Both the position numbers and the translations under genes were made by a program. Shown piece after piece: positions 8,701-17,845 of a stretch of DNA of 64,000 nucleotides. The DNA comes from Allofournierella massiliensis (GTDB lineage: Bacteria; Bacillota; Clostridia; Oscillospirales; Ruminococcaceae): positions 1 through 64,000 of the forward strand of contig NZ_SLUM01000013.1 of assembly GCF_004345265.1 (NCBI RefSeq), read 5' to 3'. The notes below the pieces were generated by a model. That model did no database searches. It was not told where the DNA came from and saw only the letters and a list, made by a program, of their open reading frames with translations. Position 1 is the first letter of the stretch. Every line of letters starts with the position of its first letter.

Positions 8701-11700
8701 GGCACCCAGACGCACAGCAATTTCGCTGGCTTCCAGATCTTTGGGCTGTACCTGCTCCAGAGCCTGTACGTTGATTCGCAGGGATGGATTGGACTCGGCG
8801 GCTAGTTTTGCGACGGCCAGCTTTTGACGCACATTGCCGGACAGGTAAGCATCTGCTGTGTGGTAAATTGGTGCTCCATCCGGAGTTCTTTGCATAGGGT
8901 CAACAAAGATGACACCTTTCAACTCCTCCACAAGTTGTTGTTCACTTTTGCCGGTCAGCTGCATCATGTAGGGCAAATCGATTCCGGCCTTTTCACCAAT
9001 AGACAGGGCAAGCGCATCGCTGGCGGTGTCCACATGATCGACAGGCTTCGCGCTGCGGATGGTGCGCTTCGAGAACATATCCGATTTACCCCGCAGCTTG
9101 CCCTCTTCATCAATGTCCTCCAGAGAACAGAGCAGATAGTAACTGCTGTCATCCTGAAAGGCGTGTGCGGAGCCACGGCTGTTGATCAGGCCATATTGAC
9201 GATGATAAGCATCGTATTGGATGTTCAGTTGTTGCTGCAATTTGTGGATTACCTCGTCGGGAAGATCGTCCATCTGAGCTTGCAGCAGCTGACGCACGGT
9301 ATCTCGTAAGGCAATGAGCTGCCGGATGCGCTTTTCTGCGGTAGCACCGGGTTTGACTTCCTGCATCACAGAATTGGTGCGGAAATAAATTCTGTCCTCT
9401 TTCAGCGTGTAGCTGAAGTTTCTCACATCCGGGTCTGCTTCGATTACATGAGCGTTTGCTTCCGTGACCTCTTCCAGAGAGGATTCGGCTTTGGTAAGAG
9501 TAGCAGAGAGATTAGAAAGGGCGCGATCCAGCTGCTCTTCCAGAGGAGTGTCGGTGTTGGGTACACAGGTTGGGGTGGGGCCGTAAGGTCCGCTCACCAT
9601 TTGAATGGTGCCGCAAACCATTTCGGGATGCTGGGCGAAATAGCCGTTGATGGGAATGCCATCGACAGTCTCGCTTAGATGAATCCAGGGTTGATCCTCT
9701 TCCAGGATGCGATCGCGCTTTTGGAGAAAGAGAATATCGGCTACGGCCTCCGTACCAGCATTTTGTTTGAATGTGGTATTGGGGAGCCGGACCGCACCAA
9801 TAAAGTCGCAGCGGGCGGCGATATAGCGACGCACCTCTTCGCTCTTTTTGTCCAATGTTCCGCTGGTGGTAATAAAGGCAATGAGGCCGCCGTTTCGTAC
9901 CTTATCAATGGTTTTGGCCAGAAAATAATCATGGATGCGGAAATGGAGTTTGTCATACGCGCGGTCGCTGACAGAGAAATCTCCGAAGGGGACGTTGCCG
10001 ATTGCACAATCGAAAAAGCTGTCGGGCAAATTCGCTTTTTCAAAACCTGTAACCTGAATTTTTGCTTTCTGATACAGCTGTTTGGCAATCCGACCGGTCA
10101 GATCGTCCAGTTCTACGCCATACAGTTTTGCACTGTGCAGATCGAAGCTGTTGGGTTTGTGTGCAAAAAAAGCACCGGTTCCCATGCTGGGTTCCAGAAT
10201 ATTGCCGCCCGTAACACCCATTCGCTCCAATGCACGATACATGCAGTGGATAACCTCAGGAGGGGTATAGAAGGCGGTCAGAGTGCTGCTGCGGGCAGAC
10301 TGATATTCTGACTCAGTGAGCAGGCTTTGCAGTTCTGTGTATTCCTGCGTCCAGTTGGATTTTTGAGGGTCAAAGGCATCAGCCAATCCACCCCAACCAC
10401 AATATTTTGCCAGTATCGTTTGTTCCTCGCTGTGGGCAGGATCGCCGCCTTGTGATACCCGCTCTTCAATTCCTTTCAGGGTTCGAATCGCGGCTACGTT
10501 TGCGGCGTACTTTTCTTTCGGTGAGCCAGGCAGTTGCGGACGATATGGGGCAACATAGTTGATGGGCTCATAGACACGAGGCTCGGACAATGCCTTGGCA
10601 TCCGCCATGACCTGCTCCACAAAAGGCGAATCCGATTCAGAAGGAGAGGATTCCATGTGCCCAGGAGCCGAAGGTTCGCCCTGTGTTACATCGTCCGGGG
10701 GAGCCAATAAATGTGCATTGCGCCGATCCAGTGCCAAAAGTCGGGCAAATTCCTCACGGGAGATTCCGCGACTGAACAAAGGCATGGACTGATCCTGCAA
10801 ATGAATATCGTGACGCCCGATATCTTGTATGAGAAATGGACTTCCATCTTCAAGATATACAATATCTCCGATCTCGCAGGTGCGAACTTCTTCTGGATTG
10901 GGGGGCGAAGTGGGATGATCGGAGTCAGCAGAGGGTTCTATGTCAGGGGGGTCCTGCATTTCCTGCTGGCTAAGCCATTGTGTATACTGGTTTTGTTCAT
11001 CCGGGGTGAGGTAGCGGTTCTCCTGCACGAACTGTCCCAACCGCTGTGCCATCTCATTCCAGCTGAAATGGCGTTTCAGTCGCTGTTCACTGTTTTGCCA
11101 TTGGATTTCAAATCCTTTGCTGTCATAGGAAAGCCAACCGTGGATGCCATCGGCAAAGTACCAGGAACGCCCGCCGATTCCATATTCTTTTTTCAGCCAT
11201 GTGGCAGAATCTTTTATGGCAGGGGGGACTGGTTGAGAAAAATGCTGTTGAATTCGCATTTTCCCATGTTCAAAGCCGCTGCCATCGCACATGGCCCGGA
11301 AGATTTCGGCATCGGTTATCTTGCTTGCGCTGAGATCTTCCGTAGGAGCAGGGAGCGGAGAAAAGCTGGGGGGCATTTCTGCCTTTTCCATGAGGAAGGT
11401 TTGCTGTTCTGTATCGGGAAGCCCCAGATCCTGTACGATTTCCTCGGAAACATATCCTCGCCCGGTGCTTTCGGGCATAGAAAAAGCGGAGGGTGAAATT
11501 TCACTCTCCGCTGGTGTGGGTGTATCTGTTACAGGGTGTGCAGCATCGGAAGAACCATTTCCTCCGCCTGTGCTTTCAGCTGGTTCATCCACTGTGTCCA
11601 GGTTACCGGATCGGTCTTCCGATTCGGTGCGCTGCTCTGAGCGGACAACTGCTGCATGGTCGCTTGCACCTGCTGGCGCGCGGCGTTGTCCATCTCGATC

Positions 11701-12684
11701 AGATGCGGGTACAACGTTCCCTGCAAGGTCATCAGATCGAAGGTCGCCGGTGCGTTCTGTTCCAGGAAGTTCCTGCGAATCATCCCGTACTTGCCCAGCG
11801 GCTGTGTCGGCTGGTTGCCCAGGGTCAGATTGGGGATCAGAAATCCGTTGATGTTCGTGTATTGGAAGTCCATTTGTATTTGCCTCCTTTGCGCTGTATG
11901 ACTGGTTTTCTTTGACGGCTCTATTATGCGCGCCTTTTGACTCTCTTGCAACGCTGTCGATTTCTCGTACAATCTGGCCAATCTCTGCAAACAGGGGACG
12001 TGCGACCTGATTTACGGCACTGCCCAGCATGGTGGCCGATGCAATGGTATCAAAATCCTCGATGTCCAGAAAATCATCGGGAGAATCGTTTTCGTCTGCG
12101 ATTCCGCATCGCTGGCAGGCCATATACAGCACACTGCGCTGTACCAGCTGTTCCAGTGTATGCTGCCTGTTTTCTTTGCTGCGCCATTCCAGAGAGCTGT
12201 CGGTCAGGTGTTTGTCCAGCGAATGAAAGAAAAGTGCGCGCCGCTGTGCAGTCAATTCGGCAGTTCGATTGGTGAGCAGTTCCAAAGGGGAACTGGCTTC
12301 ATGACCGTTCTGAAGAGCGGCAAAAAAAGCATCTCGATTCGAGTCTGAAATCTGCCAGGGCAGAGCTTCCGGTATTTGGGCACGGGCATAAGTATCCTCG
12401 AGATCGAACACATAGCGCAGGCGACTGCGATTGGCGGAAGTATCTAGGATAGAAATGCCGCGACTACCGCGTTTGACCCAGCGCTGGGCGTTTTTGTTCC
12501 AGTACTCGATGGTGGCGACGGCTTTCGCGGTGGGTCGCTGATGATAGATCAGCAGCTGATTGGGGAAGGAATAGTTGTAGGTGTATGCTGCGGAATTTAA
12601 AAAGGCTCGCCAACTTTCCGTGCTTTGTGTCACACGTTCAATCAGCGAGCCTGCAAGGTCATGGATTTCTTGGTATTGGGGCAT
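5752..12684 (-). CDS. Mobile-element DNA methylase/SNF2-family helicase fusion
   Basis: This 2,310-residue protein is the typical giant protein of Firmicutes conjugative elements. Approximate layout: an ArdC/LtrC-like N-terminus (1-110), an acidic low-complexity linker (250-410), a class I SAM-dependent DNA methylase with motif I PSMGTGAF (~835) and catalytic-type NVPFGDF (~900), then a superfamily 2 helicase with GHVVGAGKS Walker A (~1510), DEAH (~1670), TGTPLSN and a C-terminal QREGRMVRQG motif. Such proteins are thought to modify or remodel element DNA and may blunt restriction; the exact role is unproven. I chose ATG 12684, preceded by CGGAGA, over the in-frame TTG at 12711, which overlaps a hairpin. 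Transcription comes from the plasmid-maintenance genes upstream. Confidence 0.9.
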   Translation of the reverse strand: MPQYQEIHDLAGSLIERVTQSTESWRAFLNSAAYTYNYSFPNQLLIYHQRPTAKAVATIEYWNKNAQRWVKRGSRGISILDTSANRSRLRYVFDLEDTYARAQIPEALPWQISDSNRDAFFAALQNGHEASSPLELLTNRTAELTAQRRALFFHSLDKHLTDSSLEWRSKENRQHTLEQLVQRSVLYMACQRCGIADENDSPDDFLDIEDFDTIASATMLGSAVNQVARPLFAEIGQIVREIDSVARESKGAHNRAVKENQSYSAKEANTNGLPIHEHQRISDPQSDPGQPADTAAGQVRDDSQELPGTERTGDLRSDDLAGNVVPASDRDGQRRAPAGASDHAAVVRSEQRTESEDRSGNLDTVDEPAESTGGGNGSSDAAHPVTDTPTPAESEISPSAFSMPESTGRGYVSEEIVQDLGLPDTEQQTFLMEKAEMPPSFSPLPAPTEDLSASKITDAEIFRAMCDGSGFEHGKMRIQQHFSQPVPPAIKDSATWLKKEYGIGGRSWYFADGIHGWLSYDSKGFEIQWQNSEQRLKRHFSWNEMAQRLGQFVQENRYLTPDEQNQYTQWLSQQEMQDPPDIEPSADSDHPTSPPNPEEVRTCEIGDIVYLEDGSPFLIQDIGRHDIHLQDQSMPLFSRGISREEFARLLALDRRNAHLLAPPDDVTQGEPSAPGHMESSPSESDSPFVEQVMADAKALSEPRVYEPINYVAPYRPQLPGSPKEKYAANVAAIRTLKGIEERVSQGGDPAHSEEQTILAKYCGWGGLADAFDPQKSNWTQEYTELQSLLTESEYQSARSSTLTAFYTPPEVIHCMYRALERMGVTGGNILEPSMGTGAFFAHKPNSFDLHSAKLYGVELDDLTGRIAKQLYQKAKIQVTGFEKANLPDSFFDCAIGNVPFGDFSVSDRAYDKLHFRIHDYFLAKTIDKVRNGGLIAFITTSGTLDKKSEEVRRYIAARCDFIGAVRLPNTTFKQNAGTEAVADILFLQKRDRILEEDQPWIHLSETVDGIPINGYFAQHPEMVCGTIQMVSGPYGPTPTCVPNTDTPLEEQLDRALSNLSATLTKAESSLEEVTEANAHVIEADPDVRNFSYTLKEDRIYFRTNSVMQEVKPGATAEKRIRQLIALRDTVRQLLQAQMDDLPDEVIHKLQQQLNIQYDAYHRQYGLINSRGSAHAFQDDSSYYLLCSLEDIDEEGKLRGKSDMFSKRTIRSAKPVDHVDTASDALALSIGEKAGIDLPYMMQLTGKSEQQLVEELKGVIFVDPMQRTPDGAPIYHTADAYLSGNVRQKLAVAKLAAESNPSLRINVQALEQVQPKDLEASEIAVRLGATWIDPSIIKQFADELVDAPMISRRLVDVHYVPYTGVWNISGKSNTGGNIKATVTYGTNRANFYHILEESLNLRAIRIFDTIRDADGTERRVLNAQETQAAQGKQQQIEDAFKEWIWKDQTRRQQLVQLYNERFNSIRPREYDGSHIQFHGMNPEITLRPHQRNAVAHILYGNNTLLGHVVGAGKSFEMVAAAMEKKRLGLCSKTLICVPNHLTEQLASEALLLYPNANILVAKRSDFERANRKRFCGRIATGNYDIIVIGHSQFERIPLSTERQAMYLQTQIDEVIHQTASLKRERAENFTIKQMERTRKQLEKRLAKLNDTERKDDVVTFEELGVDSLMVDEAHMFKNLMCVSKMRNVAGISQSESQRASDLLMKCMYLDDITGGRGITFATGTPLSNSMTELYTMMRYLQRHTLERNGLANFDAWASTFGETVTAIELAPEGTGYRTKTRFAKFYNLPELMSMFKECADIQTADMLKLPVPALEGGKPINVQLKPSDIQRDMVAKLGERADAVRSGAVDPTVDNMLAITNDGRKLALDQRLIDSSLPDEPDSKVNACVEQVFTIWEKTKANRSTQLIFCDLSTPKAGVFNIYHDVREKLTAKGVPPEEIQFIHDANTETKKAELFGKVRSGSVRILMGSTAKMGAGTNVQRKLIALHHLDVPWRPSDIEQREGRMVRQGNENKEVAIYRYVTESTFDAYSWQLIENKQRFISQIMTSKSPARSCDDMDEAALSYAEVKALAAGNPAIKEKMDLDIQVTRLRTLKAQYISQRYRLEDSISIAFPAEIQRKREILSACSLDETTLKNNTLLDNDGNEIFSIMLMEKSYTKREDAGKALLGLLGMAMDSDSPVTIGSYKGLQLQILYFPLTNEFQAQLAGEGTYRTALGADALGNITRITNTAASLPKRIESTRDALVQLDKQLENAREELKKPFLQEKELAEKSKRLAELNALLNMNEKENVVDHMPDDTESPLKRSELLRT

Positions 12685-12709
12685 GGGAATTATGTCTCCG
12701 TTTAATTGC

Positions 12710-12743
12710 AAGAAGCAGGAACTTATGTTAGTTCCTGCTTCTT
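12710..12743. repeat. Perfect 14-bp inverted repeat between element genes
   Basis: AAGAAGCAGGAACT and its exact complement flank a 6-base loop. No clear T-run follows on either strand, so it may be a weak terminator, an RNA processing site or a protein-binding palindrome between the DUF2971 gene and the methylase/helicase gene. Confidence 0.7.
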
Positions 12744-12758
12744 AGAGAAAATTATTGC

Positions 12759-13589
12759 TTATTTTATCATCCCGGATAAATGACTTTTTTCGATACGGGC
12801 ATTAGGACAAAGCTGACTTACTAGACTTTCTACGATAATCATATTTGCGTCGGATATCGCTGGACTAGTTGTGATGACCATCTGATCCAACATGTTTTGC
12901 GCTAAACTGAGATCCACATAAGGAATTTTACAAGTTAAATTGTTGTGGAACAAATCTGCATAAAACGTCGCGAATGCTTTGTCTGACTCTCCAGGGGAAA
13001 TTGGAAAACTAGGCGTAAAAACTAGGCGGTAGCGACATTCATGTTGAAATTTCCAGATGCGGCTCTTATAAATTCCTAATTTGGACACATGGAGAGAAAA
13101 TTGTTCGTTTGAAATATGTTCAATAGAAGGATTGAGCTTGCTTTCATCATTACTATATTTAACTTTACAAAGCAAATCCGACAAAAAATAGTTAGTGGGG
13201 CAAACCTCGTTAGGGAAATATTCCCACTTGTTAATTACAGGCAACTCTGAGGGTACGGTACAAGCGGTTTCCCATTCTGCAAAAGTTGGATCACGAAATT
13301 TGTTTAAGGTTTCATCATAAATTTTAAATGGGTTTCTAGGAAGTGAAATTCTTACACCGCCAGTTGTGGAAGAATACATTTTCCACATAGGGATGCTTTC
13401 TTCTTTGGTTTGAGTCCAAGAACTGACAAATACATATTGCCCATAGTTTTGTCGCGAATTACTTTTGGTTTCCTGCAAGTCATCCATTTGATTTAACGGA
13501 TTTAATCGCAATGTTTTGTTTTTCAAAATAAGGGCAAGACTATTTATGCTCGTGTAATGATACAATCTGTTTGTTTGCACTTCATCCAT
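12759..13589 (-). CDS. DUF2971 family protein, AT-rich cargo
   Basis: The 276-residue product shows the DUF2971 signature near its start: RLYHYTSINSLALIL, then LRLNPLNQMDDLQE, and a central WKMYSSTTGGVRISL and later IWKFQHECRYRL. The biochemical role of DUF2971 is not established; members often occur in variable islands next to phage-defence genes. The gene is clearly richer in A and T than its neighbours and has its own promoter, which suggests it was inserted as cargo between the element's backbone genes. A defence or abortive-infection role is therefore possible but is inference. No membrane segment or signal peptide is visible. Confidence 0.75.
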   Translation of the reverse strand: MDEVQTNRLYHYTSINSLALILKNKTLRLNPLNQMDDLQETKSNSRQNYGQYVFVSSWTQTKEESIPMWKMYSSTTGGVRISLPRNPFKIYDETLNKFRDPTFAEWETACTVPSELPVINKWEYFPNEVCPTNYFLSDLLCKVKYSNDESKLNPSIEHISNEQFSLHVSKLGIYKSRIWKFQHECRYRLVFTPSFPISPGESDKAFATFYADLFHNNLTCKIPYVDLSLAQNMLDQMVITTSPAISDANMIIVESLVSQLCPNARIEKSHLSGMIK

Positions 13590-13628
13590 GATTGAATTAA
13601 ACCTTCTTTCGGTCTATTATTAATCATA

Positions 13629-13658
13629 ATTGTATCATATTCGATTTGAGAATGTAAA
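13629..13658 (-). promoter_or_regulatory. Promoter of the DUF2971 gene
   Basis: On the minus strand a -35 TTTACA (13658-13653) and a -10 TACAAT (13634-13629) are separated by 18 bases, about 40 bases before the DUF2971 start. Confidence 0.6.
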
Positions 13659-13675
13659 TTGATAAACTCTACGGG

Positions 13676-14572
13676 TTATCGCTGAAAAACATATGGGCGT
13701 GTTTTGCTTTGAGTTTTTAGCTGTAGCGCGGCGCAAAATGAATCTGGAAGTTCGATAAAGCCGATGGAATCCACATAGTGGGCGCTGTCCTTACCGTTTT
13801 GATGTAGGATGATAATATCACTTACGGAAACGGAACGCATCCCGGCAGGAAGCGGGCGGTCAGGCCTGTTATGAAGGTCGAAGATGTTGTCCAGCGTCAG
13901 ACGGCTACCCAGCATACCCCGGTACACAAGCTGGTAATCTGCTGCGTTCACACGGTTTTTGGTGTGTTCGTAATTCAAAAATACATAATCACATGGACTG
14001 TTGCGGGGGATTTGGTAAATTTCATAGGTGTTTACCACATCTGCCGGAAGAGGATGTGCCGGCGCGTAGGTGATGCCGTTTTTGCGGCAAAGTTCTGCAA
14101 ACTGACAGATGTGCAGTACGCCGCCGTTCCCTAGCGTAAAATGGTGGCCATCCGGATATGCCTTGCAAGGGACAGTTTTTTTAGAACCATCCGGGTATTG
14201 GAGAAGCAGCTTTGCACCATCCGGAAGAGTGAATAAGTCATCGTATTCAGGAGTGATGAACCGGATGTTTCGCTCTTCCTGAAGGATCAGGTGATTACGC
14301 AGTTCGTGAATCATTCGGGAGATTTCCGGGTTGTCCCAGCCAGTACAGTGCTTGTAATCCTGGATAAAAACATCCCGGCCATTGTGGCATTGGACAAAAT
14401 CCAGAGAGCCAGTCAAAGGAGCGGTGTTTTGTACACCGAGCGCCTTTACCGTGCCGGAAGGCAGTGCCTTGTAAACTTCGATGGCGGTATCCAGCGTGTC
14501 AAATTTTTTGATATTGAGAGGGCCGCGGTGCGCAATATCCTCGCAAACATAGAAACAGTCGATATAAGGCAT
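13676..14572 (-). CDS. YodL-type domain protein of conjugative elements
   Basis: The 298-residue product has a C-terminal YodL-like region: YEIYQI near residue 185, then NRVNAADYQLVYRG, LTLDNIFDLHN and the diagnostic VSVSDIIILHQNGKDSAHYVD. Its N-terminal half resembles the accessory domains that such element proteins carry in front of YodL. The function of these domains is unknown; they accompany the methylase/helicase giant and Par proteins in gut Firmicutes elements. The start ATG follows directly after the stop of the upstream gene, so translation is probably coupled. No catalytic residues can be named. Confidence 0.7.
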   Translation of the reverse strand: MPYIDCFYVCEDIAHRGPLNIKKFDTLDTAIEVYKALPSGTVKALGVQNTAPLTGSLDFVQCHNGRDVFIQDYKHCTGWDNPEISRMIHELRNHLILQEERNIRFITPEYDDLFTLPDGAKLLLQYPDGSKKTVPCKAYPDGHHFTLGNGGVLHICQFAELCRKNGITYAPAHPLPADVVNTYEIYQIPRNSPCDYVFLNYEHTKNRVNAADYQLVYRGMLGSRLTLDNIFDLHNRPDRPLPAGMRSVSVSDIIILHQNGKDSAHYVDSIGFIELPDSFCAALQLKTQSKTRPYVFQR

Positions 14573-15325
14573 TTAACGTTCCTCCTTTGCAGACGATTGT
14601 GTGCGAATCGGCAACCCCTCTTCCGTGTAGTTTCTGGGGTCTGCTGCGGGGCAATCCCATCGAAGCAGAGAGCCGCATTCCATGGCAGCGACCTGTGCTT
14701 TGGAAATACCCTTTGCAGCATTGAGTTTGTCCACCAACTCTTTTGTGGGAATGTTTTCAAGACCTCGGATTTTGCACGGATGATAGCCGCTTTCCCCGTA
14801 GTTGATCACCACCACCTGATGCGTGGTTTTATGTTCACTGAAACAATAAGTCGGGAGTCCTTTTTCCCGACGGAAAATTTCCATCAAAGCGTTCCGATCA
14901 TAGCAGTACAGGTAGAAGTTGTATTCACCCTTGTGGGGGATACAGCGCAGAAAATAGATGCGATGTTCGGTGTTGATGCGGAACGCCATCTCTTTTCGGA
15001 ACTGCGTCTTGATGACGGCAGAAGGGAATCGATTGCATCGGGCATTCATCGTGGCCCGATCTGCCAGAAGTCCGGAAGATTGCAGCCCATGGAACAGATG
15101 CGCCAACTCTTCCTTGAATTCGGAAGATTTTTCCGGGAATGTGTCTGGCCACCAATTTGTATAGGGGACAGGAGAAATGCCTTCCCAATATCCTCGCAGG
15201 TGACCAATACAGGCACCTCTAGCATCCGAATACATATCTTGTGTGAAACAGTATTTTTGCTCTTCCTGCACAGCTGGGGTAACAATAAATTCGGCGTAGG
15301 GCGTGCTTATTTTCAGTTCAGTCAT
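14573..15325 (-). CDS. Mobile-element hypothetical protein
   Basis: I do not recognise a family for this 250-residue soluble protein. It has no signal peptide or membrane segment. The centre contains a stretch typical of sensor-like alpha/beta domains (FRINTEHRIYFLRCIP, then YNFYLYCYDRNALMEIF) and the C-terminus is charged. AGGAGG precedes the ATG at 15325. The stop codon touches the ATG of the YodL gene with no gap, and the DUF3846 gene lies 28 bases upstream, so it belongs to the same element operon. A role in element maintenance or transfer is only suggested by context. Confidence 0.6.
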   Translation of the reverse strand: MTELKISTPYAEFIVTPAVQEEQKYCFTQDMYSDARGACIGHLRGYWEGISPVPYTNWWPDTFPEKSSEFKEELAHLFHGLQSSGLLADRATMNARCNRFPSAVIKTQFRKEMAFRINTEHRIYFLRCIPHKGEYNFYLYCYDRNALMEIFRREKGLPTYCFSEHKTTHQVVVINYGESGYHPCKIRGLENIPTKELVDKLNAAKGISKAQVAAMECGSLLRWDCPAADPRNYTEEGLPIRTQSSAKEER

Positions 15326-15353
15326 TATCTATGTTCCTCCTGTGGTAAATTGG

Positions 15354-15743
15354 TTAGCGTTCCCAGAAGCGAACCTTCCGGCCAAAACGCTCATCCATCG
15401 GTTTTGCTTTTGCAATGGGAAAATCTCCATCTTGCAGAGTGCTTTCCGGTAGAAAATATTTTCTGCTGTACCTGTCTGCCTGTTCCCGGCTCAGGCCAGT
15501 TGCGGCATTTTCCCGTACCCCACAGATAATGCAGCGACCATATACGGAAAAATCTTCGTTGATTTGTCGATTGAACTTCAAACCGGACTGATTTTCGCTG
15601 CACAGCATTCCGATTTTTGCGGTATCGAAGGGCAGGGTCAGCTGCGATGTGCCCGGAATCACTTCACGGACAGCCGATTCGATGTTGTCGAAGTTTGCAA
15701 TGTACGGACAGTAGTCGGGTTCTATGATAAGAAGTCGAACCAT
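15354..15743 (-). CDS. DUF3846-like element protein
   Basis: The 129-residue product begins MVRLLIIEPDYCPYIANFDN and has the DUF3846 layout: an IIEP start, a short VREVIPG region, a PFDTAKIGMLC strand and FSVYGRCIICG near the end. DUF3846 proteins are small soluble proteins spread on plasmids, phages and conjugative elements and have no known activity. It starts 6 bases after the ParB stop, with GGGAAGGGCGG inside the ParB end serving as its probable ribosome site. The two extra cysteines in CIICG could bind metal, but this is a guess. Confidence 0.6.
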   Translation of the reverse strand: MVRLLIIEPDYCPYIANFDNIESAVREVIPGTSQLTLPFDTAKIGMLCSENQSGLKFNRQINEDFSVYGRCIICGVRENAATGLSREQADRYSRKYFLPESTLQDGDFPIAKAKPMDERFGRKVRFWER

Positions 15744-15749
15744 TTTCTG

Positions 15750-16700
15750 TCACCGCCCTTCCCGAGAACGGCTGCGCTCATAGTTTTCCAGCAAACGGAT
15801 AATATACTGTTCCATCTGCTCTATGGTGTAGCCCTTCGGAAAATACTGTTCGATTTTCGATACGGACAGACGTATCTGTGGCTCCCGCGCGGAAACGCTG
15901 GGGGTTTTGGCAGACATAATTTTTTCAATGCTTTCTGGTGTAAGCGGCGCATTTTTGCTGGCAGTTTTCAATTTCTGAGCCTGGGACAGGGAAGGGGTAC
16001 ATTCCATGTATTGAAGGTATTCAAGAACTTCTTCCTGCTCGTGTGGAGCAAGAGAACTCAGCTCCACTGCGGGAGTGAGTTTTAATTGGCCCTCATCCAC
16101 CATATCCAGAAGGTCTGGAATAAGATCTGTTAAGCGGATGTAGCGCTGGATTTGTTTTACGCTTTCGCCAACGTCATCAGCAAGTAATTGATTGGAGCGG
16201 ACACCTTTAAAATTCGGGCCAACTTGGCCCGAATTTTCCAGTGAGGGTCTACCACGCTTTCGTTGCAGGGCTTCCAACATCATCTTATACGCTTTGGCTT
16301 TTTCGCTGGGCAGGATATGTTCTCGCTGGCAATTGCTGTCTACCATTAAGATCACGGCAGTATCGTCATCCATTTCCCTTACAATGCAGGGCATGGTGTC
16401 CAGCCCCGCGAGTGTGCAGCCACGATGCCGCCGGTGGCCGGATACCAGTTCGTATCCGCCTTCCGGACGGGGCCGCACGATGGCAGGGGTCAGTACGCCA
16501 TGATCTTTGATGCTGTCTACCATCTTCTGCATCTCTTCATCGTCACGAATCTGAAAGGGATGGTCTTTGAAAGAAAACAGTTCCGACAATCGCAGATTCT
16601 GTACTTTTTCAAGTTTTGCATCTTGTCGATCCGATTCGGAACTGAACAGATTATCGAGTGAGGGCAGACTGATGTTCTGTCCGTACATTTTTTCGTTCAC
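15750..16700 (-). CDS. parB: ParB/Spo0J family partition protein
   Basis: This 316-residue protein has the ParB nuclease/CTPase N-terminal domain ([17 protein letters not shown]...[15 protein letters not shown]) with the CTP-binding GHRRHRG motif, followed by the ...[15 protein letters not shown] segment and a helix-turn-helix region around [20 protein letters not shown]. It should bind a parS-like centromere and work with the neighbouring ParA to keep the element during its extrachromosomal stage. The GTG at 16700 is chosen because AGGAGG ends 9 bases upstream; a longer frame from 16751 lacks a site. It overlaps the end of parA by about 50 bases, a sign of tight coupling. No parS copy was identified by eye. 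Confidence 0.9.
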   Translation of the reverse strand: MNEKMYGQNISLPSLDNLFSSESDRQDAKLEKVQNLRLSELFSFKDHPFQIRDDEEMQKMVDSIKDHGVLTPAIVRPRPEGGYELVSGHRRHRGCTLAGLDTMPCIVREMDDDTAVILMVDSNCQREHILPSEKAKAYKMMLEALQRKRGRPSLENSGQVGPNFKGVRSNQLLADDVGESVKQIQRYIRLTDLIPDLLDMVDEGQLKLTPAVELSSLAPHEQEEVLEYLQYMECTPSLSQAQKLKTASKNAPLTPESIEKIMSAKTPSVSAREPQIRLSVSKIEQYFPKGYTIEQMEQYIIRLLENYERSRSREGR

Positions 16701-17466
16701 CCTGTGTGACCTCCTTTGCCAACGATTGGTATGCTCTGCTAGCAGCGCCATTAGGATCGTAGCTCAGTTGGCTGCGTCCGGTGGCTGCACTCTCTGCCGT
16801 TTTGGTGCTGATGGGGATTTCAGAACCATAAATTTTGATCTGATGGCCATAGGCCCGGCGCAGGGCGGCACTCACATCGCGGGAAAGATTGGTGCGCTTG
16901 TCCACCATGGTGATTACAATACCATCCAGTTCCAGACGGGGATTGATTCGCCGCCGTACCTGCTGAATGCTTTTTACCAGGGAAATCAGACCTTTCATGG
17001 CGAAGTGCTGTGCCTGTACAGGAACCAGAACTTTGTCGGAAGCAACCAGTGAAGAAACCGTGAGAATTCCCAGGCTGGGCATACAATCGATCAGGCAATA
17101 ATCATATTTATCCCGAAGTGGCTCCAGCGCCTGTTCAAGCACCCGTTCATGGGCCATTACATTTACCAGCCGCACTTCCATATCGGACAGTTCGATATCA
17201 GACGGAATGTAATCGACGCCTTCTTCGTGATGGCGCACCGCATTGGTGATGGGGCGATCATTGATTACATCATCCATCATGGTGCTGAGTGTGCCGTTTC
17301 CGGATTCCATGTCATAGCAGCCAAGATAGCAGCTCAGATCGCCCTGTGGGTCGGCATCCACCAACAAAACCTTGTAGCCTTGCTGAGCAAGAGCCACACC
17401 CAGATTCACAGCGGTGGTGGTTTTTCCCACACCGCCCTTTTGATTGGCAATGGCAATGGTTTTCAT
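16651..17466 (-). CDS. parA: ParA/Soj family partition ATPase
   Basis: The 271-residue product opens with [17 protein letters not shown], the deviant Walker A motif of ParA/Soj/MinD ATPases, followed by [13 protein letters not shown] (A' motif) and [14 protein letters not shown] (Walker B). It lacks an N-terminal DNA-binding extension, so it is the short ParA type that uses ATP-driven gradients on the nucleoid to move ParB-bound DNA. Its ATG overlaps the upstream stop by one base (TGATG) and its 3' end overlaps parB. The C-terminal ~35 residues are polar and look like a tail without a fold. Confidence 0.93.
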   Translation of the reverse strand: MKTIAIANQKGGVGKTTTAVNLGVALAQQGYKVLLVDADPQGDLSCYLGCYDMESGNGTLSTMMDDVINDRPITNAVRHHEEGVDYIPSDIELSDMEVRLVNVMAHERVLEQALEPLRDKYDYCLIDCMPSLGILTVSSLVASDKVLVPVQAQHFAMKGLISLVKSIQQVRRRINPRLELDGIVITMVDKRTNLSRDVSAALRRAYGHQIKIYGSEIPISTKTAESAATGRSQLSYDPNGAASRAYQSLAKEVTQGERKNVRTEHQSALTR

Positions 17467-17816
17467 CAGAATTCCTCCGTTTGTTCGATCATAGTATCCG
17501 AGTTGTCCAGGATCTCCTCCAGACCAACGAAAAGTCCTACGCGAAATGAAGTAGTAAGGTTCTCATCGGAACTGCTGGGAAGATGGCGAATAGGGCGGGG
17601 AACTTCCATGCCCAACATACGGAAATAGATGGGCATCAGGCGAAGACAGTCGCGACCGGTTGCATAATAGGTCAGGACATAAATTGCGTTTGCTATGAGG
17701 CTGGGAGATGCGTCGGGATCGCGCTCAGACATTTGCTTCAAGCCACGGATGAGATGTTCTGCACAGCGCACACCTTTCCAATAGGCTTGGATTGCAGTAA
17801 TACGTTTTTGCTTCAT
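17466..17816 (-). CDS. Small hypothetical protein upstream of parA
   Basis: This 116-residue, mostly helical soluble protein is not recognised. AAGGAG lies 10 bases before the ATG at 17816. An alternative ATG at 17849 would overlap the upstream stop as ATGA and add 11 residues, so either start is possible. The conserved-looking centre reads [13 protein letters not shown]-like hydrophobic helix and a [14 protein letters not shown] loop. It is co-transcribed with the primase-like gene before it and parA after it, which points to replication or maintenance of the element. Confidence 0.55.
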   Translation of the reverse strand: MKQKRITAIQAYWKGVRCAEHLIRGLKQMSERDPDASPSLIANAIYVLTYYATGRDCLRLMPIYFRMLGMEVPRPIRHLPSSSDENLTTSFRVGLFVGLEEILDNSDTMIEQTEEF

Positions 17817-17845
17817 GGTTTCTAATCTCCTTAAAAGAAGTTTAT

